This document shows positions 25,982 through 34,429 of a stretch of DNA of 64,000 nucleotides, in pieces. Location of the stretch: positions 186,001 through 250,000 of the forward strand of contig NZ_CABVQK010000006.1 of the NCBI RefSeq assembly GCF_902499335.1. Reading direction: 5' to 3'. Position 1 is the first letter of the stretch; the number at the start of each line of letters is the position of its first letter. The position numbers and the translations under genes are program-made. The notes under the pieces were generated by a model. It was not told the origin of the DNA, did not search any database, and worked only from the letters and a program-made list of their open reading frames with translations. This DNA is from Burkholderia lata. GTDB taxonomy: Bacteria > Pseudomonadota > Gammaproteobacteria > Burkholderiales > Burkholderiaceae.

Positions 25982-26190
25982 GTCGATGCGCCGCACGTAT
26001 CGCGTTGCGACCGGATGGCATCGATCGTCGTCCGGATATGCGCGAGCAACTCGAGCACGACCGCTTTCCGGAAATACTGGTTCATTCGTGTGCTGACGAC
26101 GAGATCGGATGGCAACGCGTCGATCGAACGCTGAACCGACAGCAGATCGTCGGCGAGTCGCGCCAGCGCATCGCGTTCCTACGTGCTCAT
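25978..26190 (-). pseudogene. short hypothetical gene interrupted by an early TAG
   Basis: Leftward from ATG 26188-26190 the frame reads M-S-T, then TAG (26179-26181). It then continues open for 66 codons as ERDALARLADDLLSVQRSID and on to a TAG at 25978-25980, overlapping the LysE stop. The downstream part looks like real helical protein (RMNQYFRKAVVLELLAHIRT). One change, CAG to TAG, would explain the stop. Alternatives are a later non-ATG start, or a sequencing difference. Confidence 0.45.
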
Positions 26191-26202
26191 CGCAGATGCC
26201 AT

Positions 26203-26794
26203 TTCTTCCGGTCAGAAAACAAACGCGCCGATGCCGCAATATCCGGCGACAAGTCTGCCCCCAGTGCATCGATAAACGGCACGGTACCGGCCGGCAAGGT
26301 CGCGGCCGCCGATTGCGCGATCGCTAGCCAGTACGCTGCGGTCGAGCACGATCACACGGCGCGGAATCTCGTCCGCATGTGTGCGGCGGCGCCGTTCGAC
26401 GTGATCGGGCTGGCGTGCCATCTGGCCAGCAGGGAGATCAGGATCGCCGCCGCAGTGAACGACACGTTCGCCTCCCCTGGTCGCCAGACTGCATGTTATG
26501 GAGACGATCGCATTAGTTGAATGATATGCAGTTTTGTTAGCCAATTCATTTACGTCCTAATTGCTCAATATGATTGCGTTGCCAATGTGTAATTGAGTGT
26601 AATGGACGATGCGAGCGAGATCAGATATTCATGACGTGTGCAGACTTTCGTGCGTTGTGCTCAAGCTTATTCCTGTCGGAGAAATAAAGTTGTTGATCGT
26701 TTAAATTATTTGCGCGTCAAAGGTGGCGTAATTGCCCATCAGGATAGTGGTGGGCTGGATGGCATATTATTTAACTTAAATATGGGAAATCATC
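26203..26794. other. intergenic region turning AT-rich, no gene recognised
   Basis: The left half (to about 26515) has the usual GC-rich composition but no reading frame with recognisable protein. Both strands show short open frames without homology or ribosome sites. From about 26515 the sequence becomes clearly AT-rich up to the Nudix gene, with many TTAA and TAATT words. This marks the edge of an inserted segment. The Nudix promoter should lie here, but no convincing -35/-10 pair was identified. Confidence 0.5.
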
Positions 26795-27472
26795 ATGTCT
26801 TCTGACCAGCAAGCTGTGCGCGAAGAGGGTGAGCCGTCTCTCGCGGTGTCGACGCCGTCTGCTTACGCAGTTCTATACGATAACGATCGTAAATTTCTCG
26901 TGGCGACGAAGGTTATGGAATCGTACTATTTTTTAAGTGGAGGTACGGGGTCCGTTTATTATAATGGATATAAACTTCCTCCTTCAAAAGGCCCGGGATT
27001 GAATGCGTTGCCCGGAGGAGGAGATAAAGAGAACAATCCCAGGGCATGTGCCCGGCGTGAATTTCGGGAAGAGACTGGAGTGGACTTGCCGCAGAGTACG
27101 GGATTTTACAAGGATATAGTCAAATCATTTGAAGGCGGAGCCTACTCGGGAGTGTATTTCCGTGCGGATCTTGGGGATGTGCGGAAGGTGGTTGACGAAA
27201 TATCTCAAAAATCGCTTCCAAATTCAAAAAGAATTATTGCGGAAATAAAGAGCAAGAAATACACGAAATACGATCAGGTTATTGAGTTTGTTCGGAAAAA
27301 TAATATTTCTCCATGGCCGGTGGATAATGAGCTGGAAAGGGTCGAGTGCTGGAATATCGCGGATCAAGCGACATGGGACAAAATCAAAAAGTGGGAAAGC
27401 AATAGTGCCATAAATTGGTATTATCACGTCCTCAAATACCTGCGAGTTGATATTTTTGGTCTGAAAGAGTAG
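26795..27472 (+). CDS. Nudix-family hydrolase, low-GC acquired gene
   Basis: A 225-aa protein with a Nudix box near residues 73-97: GGGDKENNPRACARREFREETGV region, in which the catalytic REFREE-TGV half is intact. The first conserved Glu of the box is Asn by strict spacing, or is displaced by one residue. Nudix enzymes cleave nucleoside diphosphates linked to another moiety. Flanking domains are Lys/Asn/Ile-rich and unlike usual Burkholderia proteins. Codon use is strikingly AT-rich against its neighbours, which points to recent transfer, possibly a toxin-immunity or phage-related gene (speculative). Confidence 0.8.
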   Translation: MSSDQQAVREEGEPSLAVSTPSAYAVLYDNDRKFLVATKVMESYYFLSGGTGSVYYNGYKLPPSKGPGLNALPGGGDKENNPRACARREFREETGVDLPQSTGFYKDIVKSFEGGAYSGVYFRADLGDVRKVVDEISQKSLPNSKRIIAEIKSKKYTKYDQVIEFVRKNNISPWPVDNELERVECWNIADQATWDKIKKWESNSAINWYYHVLKYLRVDIFGLKE

Positions 27473-27887
27473 GTGATCGATTTGGGCGGTGCGCTATTTC
27501 GTTATTGGCACAGGCGGAATCGGGCTAACGTAAAGCAGCTGTTGATGTCCGGGTAAACGCTGTAACCGGGGGCGGTTTCACAAAAAACCGGATTCAACGG
27601 CGAAAGTGCGAGGAGCGACCAGAGTCGGCAACGGCTGGAAGGCGGTAATCCAAGGGGCTCGCCTACCGGGAGCAAATGAGGTTGAGTGGCAACGCCGACG
27701 TATGGCCGAAACGGCGGCTCCAGCGCACGGCGAACCTTGGCTCGGGGCCAACACTTCCTGTCTCGTCGGGCGGCGGTTGGCCACGAGCCGCCATTCATCC
27801 GTGTGCCGGACAACGGCGAAAGCAGTCCCGTGATCCAGATCGAAGCGCGCTCCGCCGCCATCCCAGCATCCGCGATGCCCGTGACGA
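27473..27887. other. noncoding remnant downstream of the Nudix gene
   Basis: A 415-base gap. Minus-strand frames give Pro/Arg/Leu-rich translations with no domain or ribosome site. The text resembles the degenerate intergenic filler found as spurious small proteins in many proteobacteria. A related-looking stretch lies at about 29,460-29,620. It may be decayed insertion DNA bordering the acquired segment. No terminal repeats were found. Confidence 0.35.
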
Positions 27888-28733
27888 TCACCCGAGTTCA
27901 AACGACGTCACCCCGAACACGCGGTCGATCGCAATCGCCGGCGCTTCTTTCGTGTACATCCGTGCGGTTTCGAACACGCTCGTCATGCCGTGGCGCTCCG
28001 CCAGCGCGACGGCCGCGGGGTTCGTTTCCGGCACGTCGAGCACGACGACCTCGCCGGGCATGCGTGCCGCGAGCGCGCGAAACAGCCCGGTGGCAACGCC
28101 TGCGTCGTCGGCGAACAGCGGGCCGATCTTGCAGCTCGCCTTGCAGCGGCGCACGACACCGTATCCGGCGACACGGCCGCCGTCGACCGTTGCGAGCGCA
28201 ACGGCATCCGGTTGCGCGATCCAGGTGGACACGAAACGCTCGCGTGCCGACGGAAAGCACTCGCGATCGTAGGCAAGCAACTGCTCGAACGGCACGTCGG
28301 CCGCTGCCGCCGCGTGCGCGCATCCGATGCCGTCCACGCGCCCCTGATAGCGGATGTTGCGGTACGCGAGCGCGAACCCGGACTTCCTGTAGTTCGCCTG
28401 CTGGGCCAGGACACCATCGAGCCCGATGTTGCGGTCGCCGAGGTAACGCATGCCGTGTTGCCAGATTCGCATGCCGAAGCCTTGGCCGCGAAACCCGGGT
28501 TTGACGATGTAGAGGCCGATGAAGCCGAAGCGTTCGTCGTAGGCGACAGCGGAGAGGCACGCGACCGGTTCGCCGCGCCAGACGCCGACGAAGAACCCGG
28601 CCGGGTCTGCTTCCCTGAAACAGGATGGATCGTGCAGGCCGGGATTCCAGCCTTCCGCAGCCGCCCATTCGACCGACATGGCGACCTCGTCGGCCGACAT
28701 GGTGCGTACGATGAAGTCTCCGCCTTGATCCAT
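27888..28733 (-). CDS. GNAT-family N-acetyltransferase
   Basis: A 281-aa protein with two GNAT-like halves. The N-terminal one has the acetyl-CoA loop in FIGLYIVKPGFRGQGFGMRIW (R/Q-x-x-G-x-G/A as RGQGFG, ~80). The C-terminal half, from about residue 150 (CFPSARERFVSTWIAQPDAVAL), matches the second domain of tandem GNATs. The start ATG 28733 follows GAGGGTGA. The acceptor substrate is unknown. Composition is typical of the chromosome, unlike the Nudix gene beside it. Confidence 0.85.
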   Translation of the reverse strand: MDQGGDFIVRTMSADEVAMSVEWAAAEGWNPGLHDPSCFREADPAGFFVGVWRGEPVACLSAVAYDERFGFIGLYIVKPGFRGQGFGMRIWQHGMRYLGDRNIGLDGVLAQQANYRKSGFALAYRNIRYQGRVDGIGCAHAAAAADVPFEQLLAYDRECFPSARERFVSTWIAQPDAVALATVDGGRVAGYGVVRRCKASCKIGPLFADDAGVATGLFRALAARMPGEVVVLDVPETNPAAVALAERHGMTSVFETARMYTKEAPAIAIDRVFGVTSFELG

Positions 28734-28847
28734 GGTTCACCCTCAGTCGCTGCGCTCGAGAGCGCGCGTTGCGTTACCGGCTGCCGACCCGAAGCGGCCA
28801 TGACGGGTTATATGCCCAGTTTGGCAACCTCTCCGTCAGCGAAAAAT

Positions 28848-29417
28848 CTAGGGATGGATGGTTTCGCCACGGTTCAGCATGTCGATGAATTCCCCGATTT
28901 TACGCGCCCGTGTTTCCGGCTTTTTGGCATTCTGTACCCGAAACAGAATGGCATAGCGGTTACGGCTGTTCAGCGTTGCGAAAAACTTCCTAGCGCCCGG
29001 ATTGGCGTCCAAAGCGGCCTGCAGGTCGTCCGGCACGGTCGAATTGCTTGCCGACGTATAAGCGGCCTGCCAGCGGCCGTCCTTCCTGGCTTTCTCGACT
29101 TCGCCCATGCCGGGCGGGCGCATTCTGCCTGAGGCAATCAGTGCTTCAGCCCTGTCTTTGTTGAGTTGGGACCAGATGCTTTTTGCGGAGCGCGGGGTGA
29201 AGCGCTGTAACCAGTATTGCTCGTTCTCAGCCCGCTTTTGACCATCGATCCAGCCATAGCAGAGGGCGCTTTCCAGCGCCTGTTCGTAGGTGACGGTGCG
29301 CTGGCAGGTGCTTTTTTTCGCCAGACGCAGCCATGCTCCGGTCGAAGTGGTGCCGTTTTGCCCTAACCAGCTTTCCCATTCGATCTGACTGGTAAAGGTT
29401 AGCGCGCATTCGGTCAT
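28848..29417 (-). CDS. YdeI/OmdA-like protein
   Basis: A 189-aa YdeI-type (bacteriocin-protection/OmdA domain) protein. Signatures are GAWLRLAKKSTCQRTVTYEQALESALCYGWIDGQ near the N-terminus and the RFTPRSAKSIWSQLNKDRAEALI block. Precise biochemical role unknown. Base composition is less GC-biased than most neighbours (for example runs like GCTTTTTTTCG near 29,310), so it may be part of the acquired segment. Confidence 0.82.
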   Translation of the reverse strand: MTECALTFTSQIEWESWLGQNGTTSTGAWLRLAKKSTCQRTVTYEQALESALCYGWIDGQKRAENEQYWLQRFTPRSAKSIWSQLNKDRAEALIASGRMRPPGMGEVEKARKDGRWQAAYTSASNSTVPDDLQAALDANPGARKFFATLNSRNRYAILFRVQNAKKPETRARKIGEFIDMLNRGETIHP

Positions 29418-29640
29418 GTCACGGTCCTGAATGGTTGACTAGATGTGCGGGGAAGGCGTCCGCAGTCTAACAGCGTCGATACTGACATCAACGTCCGTGG
29501 CGGAACCAAAGACCGGCCCTTCGGTAGCCACTCGCACTTTGCCTGGTTAGGGTCGGAATCACCCGTTTCAACAATCCAGTGGCGCCCTTTTCCAAAGGGA
29601 GGCCTGACCACACCCTGCGCCAAGGCCTCCCCATCCCAAA

Positions 29641-31569
29641 TCAGAACGTATAACTCACCTTCCCGAACGCCGTCCGCCCGAGTGTGTTGTACCCATACGC
29701 GGTCATGTACTGCCGATCGAACAGATTCGACACCGTTGCCGACACCGTCAGGTGCGAATTGATCCGGTACGACGCGCGCAGGCCCACCGTCAGATACGAC
29801 GGCAGATAGGTCGAGTTCGCCGGATCGTCGAACGTCGTGCCGCCGTAAAGCAGCGATGCCCCCGTGCTCAACGCATGCAGGTGCAACTCATCCCACGTGT
29901 GATCGATGTTGAGGCTGACCGTCTGGCGCGGCCGGCGGTTGAGCCACGTGTCGTTGGTCTTGTCCTGCGGATTCAGGATCCCGATCGCGAGGCTCACCGG
30001 CGTCGAGCGGCCGATCGTCCCCTTGTACGACAGGTCGATGCCGCGAATATGCGCGCGGCCGATGTTCATCGGCGAGAACGTCGCCGGGTTGTATGCGATC
30101 AGGTTGGTGACGCGCGTGTCGTAGATCGCGGCCGAGAACGTGCCGTAAGACGTGTTCGCATCGAGCGCAGCCTCGACCGACGTGTTGCGTTCCGGGCGGA
30201 GATTCGGATTCCCGTAGCCGGGGTAGTACAGGTCGTTGAACGACGGCAGCTTGAACGCATTGCCGTACGACACGCGCGCCGTATAAACAGGCGTGATCGC
30301 CCACGCCAGCGCTGCGTTGCCCGTATTCACCGACTGCCCGGCGATGATTTCATGACGCCCCGCGAGGAACATCGTCACGCTGCCGAGCGTCGCCGATTGA
30401 TGCAGCGAGAACGCGGAATCGTTGCGGGTCGGCACGCCGCCCGGATTGTCGATCGGCAGGAACGCCTGCTCGCGCGTGAAGTCGTAAGCGAGCTTGGTTT
30501 CACCCGACAGCGGCAGCCCGAACAGATGGAATCCGCGCTCCTGATGCGTCAGCGACGTCGACGTGCTGATGCGCTGCGAATTGATCTGGTCGGTCGGGAT
30601 GGCCGGATTGCTCGCATAGAGGAACTGGCGATCGTTCGAATAACCGAAGGACTGGTCGAACTGCGTATCGGGCGTGATGTCGAGGTGGAACGCGATACCG
30701 GTCGTCAGTTGATGATCGAGCTGACGGTTCGCATAGCCGCTGTTGTCGTAGGACAGATCGGACCGGTGATACAGCGCGAACGTCGAGACCGACCAGTTGT
30801 CGCGCGCGTAGCCGAGGCGCGCATCGAGATCCTGCGCATGGTACGGATTGCGGCCATCCTCGTGGTACGGCAACACGGGGCGCGTCGAGTCGATACCGGC
30901 CGTGTTGTACGAGTGCAGGCCGAGCGAGTAGGTGAGCCCGCCGAGTGCGGCGAGCGGCCCGGTCGACGGCACCGTGCCCGACGTGCGGAGCTGCGTGTCG
31001 AACGTCTTGTTCGATCCGCCGCCGAACGACACGGTGGTCTGGTTCGGCTGGTTGGCCGCGCGGCGCGTGAAGAGCTGCACGACGCCGCCCATCGCATTGG
31101 CGCCGAACGACGCGGCGGCCGGCCCCGAAATCACTTCCACCCGTTCGAACGCTTCGGTCGGCAGGTCGGCCCATGGCGCGATGCCGGTGGTCGGCGAGCC
31201 GATCCGGATGCCGTCGATGAACACGGCGACCTGGCTGGCCGACGAGCCGCGGATGCTGACCGACGCCGACGAACCGGGTCCGCCGTTCTGCGAGACGGTC
31301 ACGCCGGGCAGCGTCGCGAGCGCCTGCGTGATGCTCGGGTCGCTCGGCGACAGCCGGTCGAGATCGGTGCGCGTGAGCACCTGGGTCGTCGCATAGCGCT
31401 GGTCGAACGACTCGGGCAGTCGCCGCGTGTCGGTCACATTGATCGTCGGCAGGTCGGCGCCTTCGGCGGCCGGGGCCGATTGCGAAGCCGCGGTGTCGCC
31501 GGCGGCGTGGGCGAGGGGCGAGAGGAGCGCGGTCGCGGCGGACGTGGCTAGGAGGTGTCGAATCTTCAT
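29641..31569 (-). CDS. btuB: TonB-dependent vitamin B12 receptor
   Basis: A 642-aa outer-membrane receptor. The signal peptide ends ...LLSPLAHA. A TonB-box-like segment (LPTINVTDTR) is followed by the plug domain (DLDRLSPSDPSITQALATLPGVTVSQNG ... VSIRGSSASQVAVFIDGIRI). The 22-strand barrel ends in Phe (TAFGKVSYTF). It imports cobalamins or cobinamide with TonB energy. The BtuB assignment rests on similarity and on the cobalamin riboswitch in its leader. No btuCDF genes are nearby. Confidence 0.9.
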   Translation of the reverse strand: MKIRHLLATSAATALLSPLAHAAGDTAASQSAPAAEGADLPTINVTDTRRLPESFDQRYATTQVLTRTDLDRLSPSDPSITQALATLPGVTVSQNGGPGSSASVSIRGSSASQVAVFIDGIRIGSPTTGIAPWADLPTEAFERVEVISGPAAASFGANAMGGVVQLFTRRAANQPNQTTVSFGGGSNKTFDTQLRTSGTVPSTGPLAALGGLTYSLGLHSYNTAGIDSTRPVLPYHEDGRNPYHAQDLDARLGYARDNWSVSTFALYHRSDLSYDNSGYANRQLDHQLTTGIAFHLDITPDTQFDQSFGYSNDRQFLYASNPAIPTDQINSQRISTSTSLTHQERGFHLFGLPLSGETKLAYDFTREQAFLPIDNPGGVPTRNDSAFSLHQSATLGSVTMFLAGRHEIIAGQSVNTGNAALAWAITPVYTARVSYGNAFKLPSFNDLYYPGYGNPNLRPERNTSVEAALDANTSYGTFSAAIYDTRVTNLIAYNPATFSPMNIGRAHIRGIDLSYKGTIGRSTPVSLAIGILNPQDKTNDTWLNRRPRQTVSLNIDHTWDELHLHALSTGASLLYGGTTFDDPANSTYLPSYLTVGLRASYRINSHLTVSATVSNLFDRQYMTAYGYNTLGRTAFGKVSYTF

Positions 31570-31927
31570 GAGGCTGTCGTTGTCGTCGGGCTGCGCATGC
31601 GGCGATCGTGAGCGGGCGGCGGGCAGCGCCGGACTTGTTATCGGTGATCGGGTTATCGGGCGACCGGACCGAGCGGGCCGGTGTCGCCAGCGTCGGCGCA
31701 GCGCATGCCGGCGGACGCGATCGATAGGGAACGACGCGCGCGAGCGGGCGGGCCGTGCATGCCGGCGGCGTGCCGGCGCGGCGCTTCCGGTGCGGAAGCG
31801 GATGCGGTAACAGTGGACATCGGGCGGATCCTGAGGTCGGGCCGTCCATGCAACGGGCGACCGCCAACGGCGGTGCTTGGCGCTCCGGGACACCCCGCCC
31901 GGTGCGGCTGCTTGGACCTCGGGTCGA
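31570..31927 (-). other. leader between cobalamin riboswitch and btuB
   Basis: A 358-base stretch of btuB leader RNA between riboswitch and start codon, longer than usual. A small Ala/Arg-rich open frame beginning MSTVTASASAPEAPRRHA lies in it, without a clear ribosome site. GC-rich hairpins such as GCGCCGGCACGCCGCCGGC occur. No T-run terminator was found, so control may act on translation or by Rho. Confidence 0.4.
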
Positions 31928-32090
31928 TGGCAGGTCTCCTGGCTCGCGGGTCGTGATTCGTGCCGGCCTTCCCGGTTTCCCAGTGGCATGCGGTGGCACG
32001 GATTCGCCGCTCACAGTTGCGGGGGCAGCCGCAGATTCGAGGCGTGGCCTCTCCTGCGTTCCCTTTTGATCCCATCCCTGGGAACCATCA
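31928..32090 (-). ncRNA. cobalamin (B12) riboswitch
   Basis: Read leftward, the aptamer shows the conserved blocks in order: GGGAACGCAGGAGAGGCC, then GGCTGCCCCCGCAACTGT with GAGCGG, then the B12 box GCCACTGGGAAACCGGGAAG, and finally CGAGCCAGGAGACCTGCC. These are the defining elements of the cobalamin riboswitch, which lowers downstream expression when adenosylcobalamin binds. The boundaries given are approximate. It controls btuB (29641-31569). Confidence 0.93.
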
Positions 32091-32097
32091 GCGCGCA

Positions 32098-32127
32098 AGG
32101 GTAATGGCGTGCGCTCGGGCGCGTCAA
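32098..32127 (-). promoter_or_regulatory. candidate promoter for the riboswitch-btuB transcript
   Basis: On the minus strand TTGACG (32122-32127) and TACCCT (32098-32103) are 18 bases apart; TTACCC at 17 bases is an alternative. Transcription would start near 32090, exactly ahead of the riboswitch. Confidence 0.45.
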
Positions 32128-32213
32128 TTGTCCGGCTGCGCGGGGATGCGAAAAAACGTCACCGGCGAGCAAAAACTTTCGAAATCCTTTCTTTCATGCG
32201 TCGGTACCGCGTT

Positions 32214-33251
32214 TCATGTCTGACGAAACGGGGTGTTCGCGGCCATGCGATCGCGCCTGAACCGGCTCGGCGCGACACCCGTCCACCTGACGAACGCGCG
32301 GCGAAACGCCTCCTCGCCGCCGAACCCGAGATGCGCGGCAATCCGCGCGACCGGCCAGTCCGACTCGCGCAGCCAGCGTTGCGCGGCCTCGGCGAGACAC
32401 TGCTCCCGCAGCACGTGATAACCGCTTCCTTCGGCCACCAGCCGCCGCCGCAACGTCGCCTCGCTCACGCCCAGCCACGCGGCCAGATCCGCGAGCGCCG
32501 GCAACGCCTGCTCGTGCGCGAGCGCCGCATCGAGAAAACCGCGCACTTGCTGCGCCCACGACACGACGGCCGGCGCCGCATCGATCAGACGAAACGGAAA
32601 ATCGACGAGAAACGCGTCGAGCTCGGCCGGCTGCCGGATCACGCGGCACTCGAGCCGCGTCGCATCGAACGCGAAGCCGTAGGTCTTGCGGCCCACCTCC
32701 ACCGGCGCATTGAACAACCCGAGCAGCGGCATCGCGTCGTCGCGGCGCGGATGACCGAGCCATACGTCGCTCGGCCGCAGCGGCTGCCCGATCAGCCAGC
32801 CGAACAGCTGCAGATAGCAGAACAACCCCGTCAGGTCGACGAGGCACGCGGCCGGACTGCGCGTGCGGCGCAGCGAATCCATCCGGAACGTCGCGCGCCC
32901 GTCGCGCACGGCGAGCGACAGCGCACCGGCGCGCGGCGTCAGCATCTCGCAGAATTCGCGCGCGCAGCGGATGGCGTCGGCCAGTGTCGCGCAGCTCAAC
33001 AGGCAGCGGCACATCAGGTCGACTTCTCGCTTGCGCATCGGCGGGTGCCCGTCGCCGCGCGCGACCTGCGCCTCGAGCCGCTCGATCGCGTCGCGGTACA
33101 GCGCGACGAAATCGCCCGGCGTCGCTGCCGGTTGCGGCGGCTGCGCATCGCGGTCGGCAGGCGGCGCGCCGCTGCGCGTGAGTTCGCTCAGCAGGCGCGC
33201 GCCGAGGCCCGGCAGGACGCGGCCGCGGGCCGGCATGGCGCGCTGTTTCAT
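32214..33251 (-). CDS. AraC-family transcriptional regulator
   Basis: A 345-aa regulator. The N-terminal ~230 residues are the arabinose-binding-like ligand domain used by regulators such as OruR (LLSCATLADAIRCAREFCEML ... RTRSPAACLVDLTGLFCYLQ). The C-terminal AraC helix-turn-helix domain ends VARIAAHLGFGGEEAFRRAF, VRWTGVAPSRFR. The start at 33251 is the ATG of MKQRAMPARG; the frame is open further up without homology. It is divergent from the 33.4-37.2 kb operon of small A/B-barrel, oxidoreductase and SDR genes, which it probably controls. Confidence 0.88.
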   Translation of the reverse strand: MKQRAMPARGRVLPGLGARLLSELTRSGAPPADRDAQPPQPAATPGDFVALYRDAIERLEAQVARGDGHPPMRKREVDLMCRCLLSCATLADAIRCAREFCEMLTPRAGALSLAVRDGRATFRMDSLRRTRSPAACLVDLTGLFCYLQLFGWLIGQPLRPSDVWLGHPRRDDAMPLLGLFNAPVEVGRKTYGFAFDATRLECRVIRQPAELDAFLVDFPFRLIDAAPAVVSWAQQVRGFLDAALAHEQALPALADLAAWLGVSEATLRRRLVAEGSGYHVLREQCLAEAAQRWLRESDWPVARIAAHLGFGGEEAFRRAFVRWTGVAPSRFRRDRMAANTPFRQT

Positions 33252-33418
33252 GTGTTTCCCGATCTGATCGTTGCGACAGGGGCCGGTGAGCGAGCCGGTA
33301 GGGGTCTGCTGACCGTCACCACGCAAGAATGCTATCCACGCCGACCGCCTTCGGCCTCGCCGGAACGGCGTAGGCCGGCCGCGCATCCCTGTTACGAACG
33401 ACCACGGACGACACGCGA

Positions 33419-33763
33419 ATGATCCAGATCGTAGACGAAATCACGCTCGCGCCCGAGCGCATTCCCGACGTGCTTGCACTGCTGCGCGACCGTTACCTGC
33501 CGGGCCACGCGGCACGCGGGCTGACGGCGGCCGGCCGCTGGGTGTCGCCGCCCGTCGCGGTGCCGGGGCAGCCGAGCACGCTGTGGCTGACCTGGCACGT
33601 GGCCGACGCGCTGTCCTACTACCGGATGCGTGCGCTGACGGATGCCGGCGTGGTCGGCTTCTGGATGGCCGTCGACGCGCTGTGCGACGTGCGCCGCCGC
33701 CATGTGATGACGGACGCCGATGCGCCGCTGCCCGCGCTGACGGAGGTCGACCATGCGGCATGA
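33419..33763 (+). CDS. small protein, putative A/B-barrel fold
   Basis: A 114-aa soluble protein (MIQIVDEITLAPERIPDVLALLRDRYLPG...). Its beta-alpha-beta pattern and charge distribution suggest a dimeric ferredoxin-like (NIPSNAP/Dabb-type) fold. It opens the rightward unit divergent from the AraC gene, and its 3' end overlaps the next gene by 11 bases. Function unknown; such proteins in catabolic operons are often small isomerase- or monooxygenase-like. Confidence 0.65.
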   Translation: MIQIVDEITLAPERIPDVLALLRDRYLPGHAARGLTAAGRWVSPPVAVPGQPSTLWLTWHVADALSYYRMRALTDAGVVGFWMAVDALCDVRRRHVMTDADAPLPALTEVDHAA

Positions 33764-34385
33764 CACGGCACAGGTATTCGTGTCGGCGGATTGCAACGCC
33801 GGTGCCATCGAACGTGCGCTGCACGAAGCCGCGCACGCGCTGGCCGGCACGAAACGCGTGGCACTGGCACGCAATCTGGACGGCAGTTGGGGCGCGGGCG
33901 ACTACACGCTCGACGTGCTGCGCGACGAGTCGGCGGCCGACCGCACGGGGAATTTCGCCGCGCTGGCGCAATTGCCGGGCATCGAGCGCATCGACGGCGC
34001 CGGATGCCGTGCGATCGGCGGCGGCCTGCGCGATCCGGCGCTGCGCGACGGCGTGTGGCGCACGCTGATGTTGCGCGTGCGCCCGCAGGCCAGCGCGGCG
34101 CAGATCGCCGCGCTCGAACGCGAATTGCTGCAGATGCCCGCGTTCATGCCCGGCATCCGTAACTGGCGACTGAGCCGGATCGACACGCCCGACGCATGGA
34201 CGCACGTGTGGCAGCAGGAATTCGCGCACGTCGGCGATCTGCTCGGCGAATACCTGATGCACCCGTATCACTGGGGCTGGGTCGACCGCCGGTTCGATGC
34301 CGAAAGCCCCGACTGGACGGTCGATGCGATCTCGCATGCGTTCTGTCCGCTCGCGTCGAGCCTGCTGGCCGATACGGCGGCGTGA
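33753..34385 (+). CDS. putative Dabb-type stress-responsive A/B-barrel protein
   Basis: A 210-aa protein, apparently two ferredoxin-like repeats. The first half is MRHDTAQVFVSADCNAGAIE onward. The second is LMLRVRPQASAAQIAALERE, LLQMPAFMPGIRNWRLSRID, followed by VWQQEFAHVGDLLGEYLMHPYHWGWVDR. The F-x2-x-x-DL-x2-Y-x2-HP pattern is typical of Dabb domains. It overlaps the preceding gene by 11 bases and is probably co-translated with it. No catalytic role can be assigned. Confidence 0.75.
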   Translation: MRHDTAQVFVSADCNAGAIERALHEAAHALAGTKRVALARNLDGSWGAGDYTLDVLRDESAADRTGNFAALAQLPGIERIDGAGCRAIGGGLRDPALRDGVWRTLMLRVRPQASAAQIAALERELLQMPAFMPGIRNWRLSRIDTPDAWTHVWQQEFAHVGDLLGEYLMHPYHWGWVDRRFDAESPDWTVDAISHAFCPLASSLLADTAA

Positions 34386-34429
34386 CGCGCCGCACACATC
34401 AAGCTGACAACAACCCTGGAGACACGAAG

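Noticed and set aside
26212-26544. 110-residue minus-strand frame near the low-GC edge
   Set aside because: No ribosome site, no homology, and it spans a composition change.
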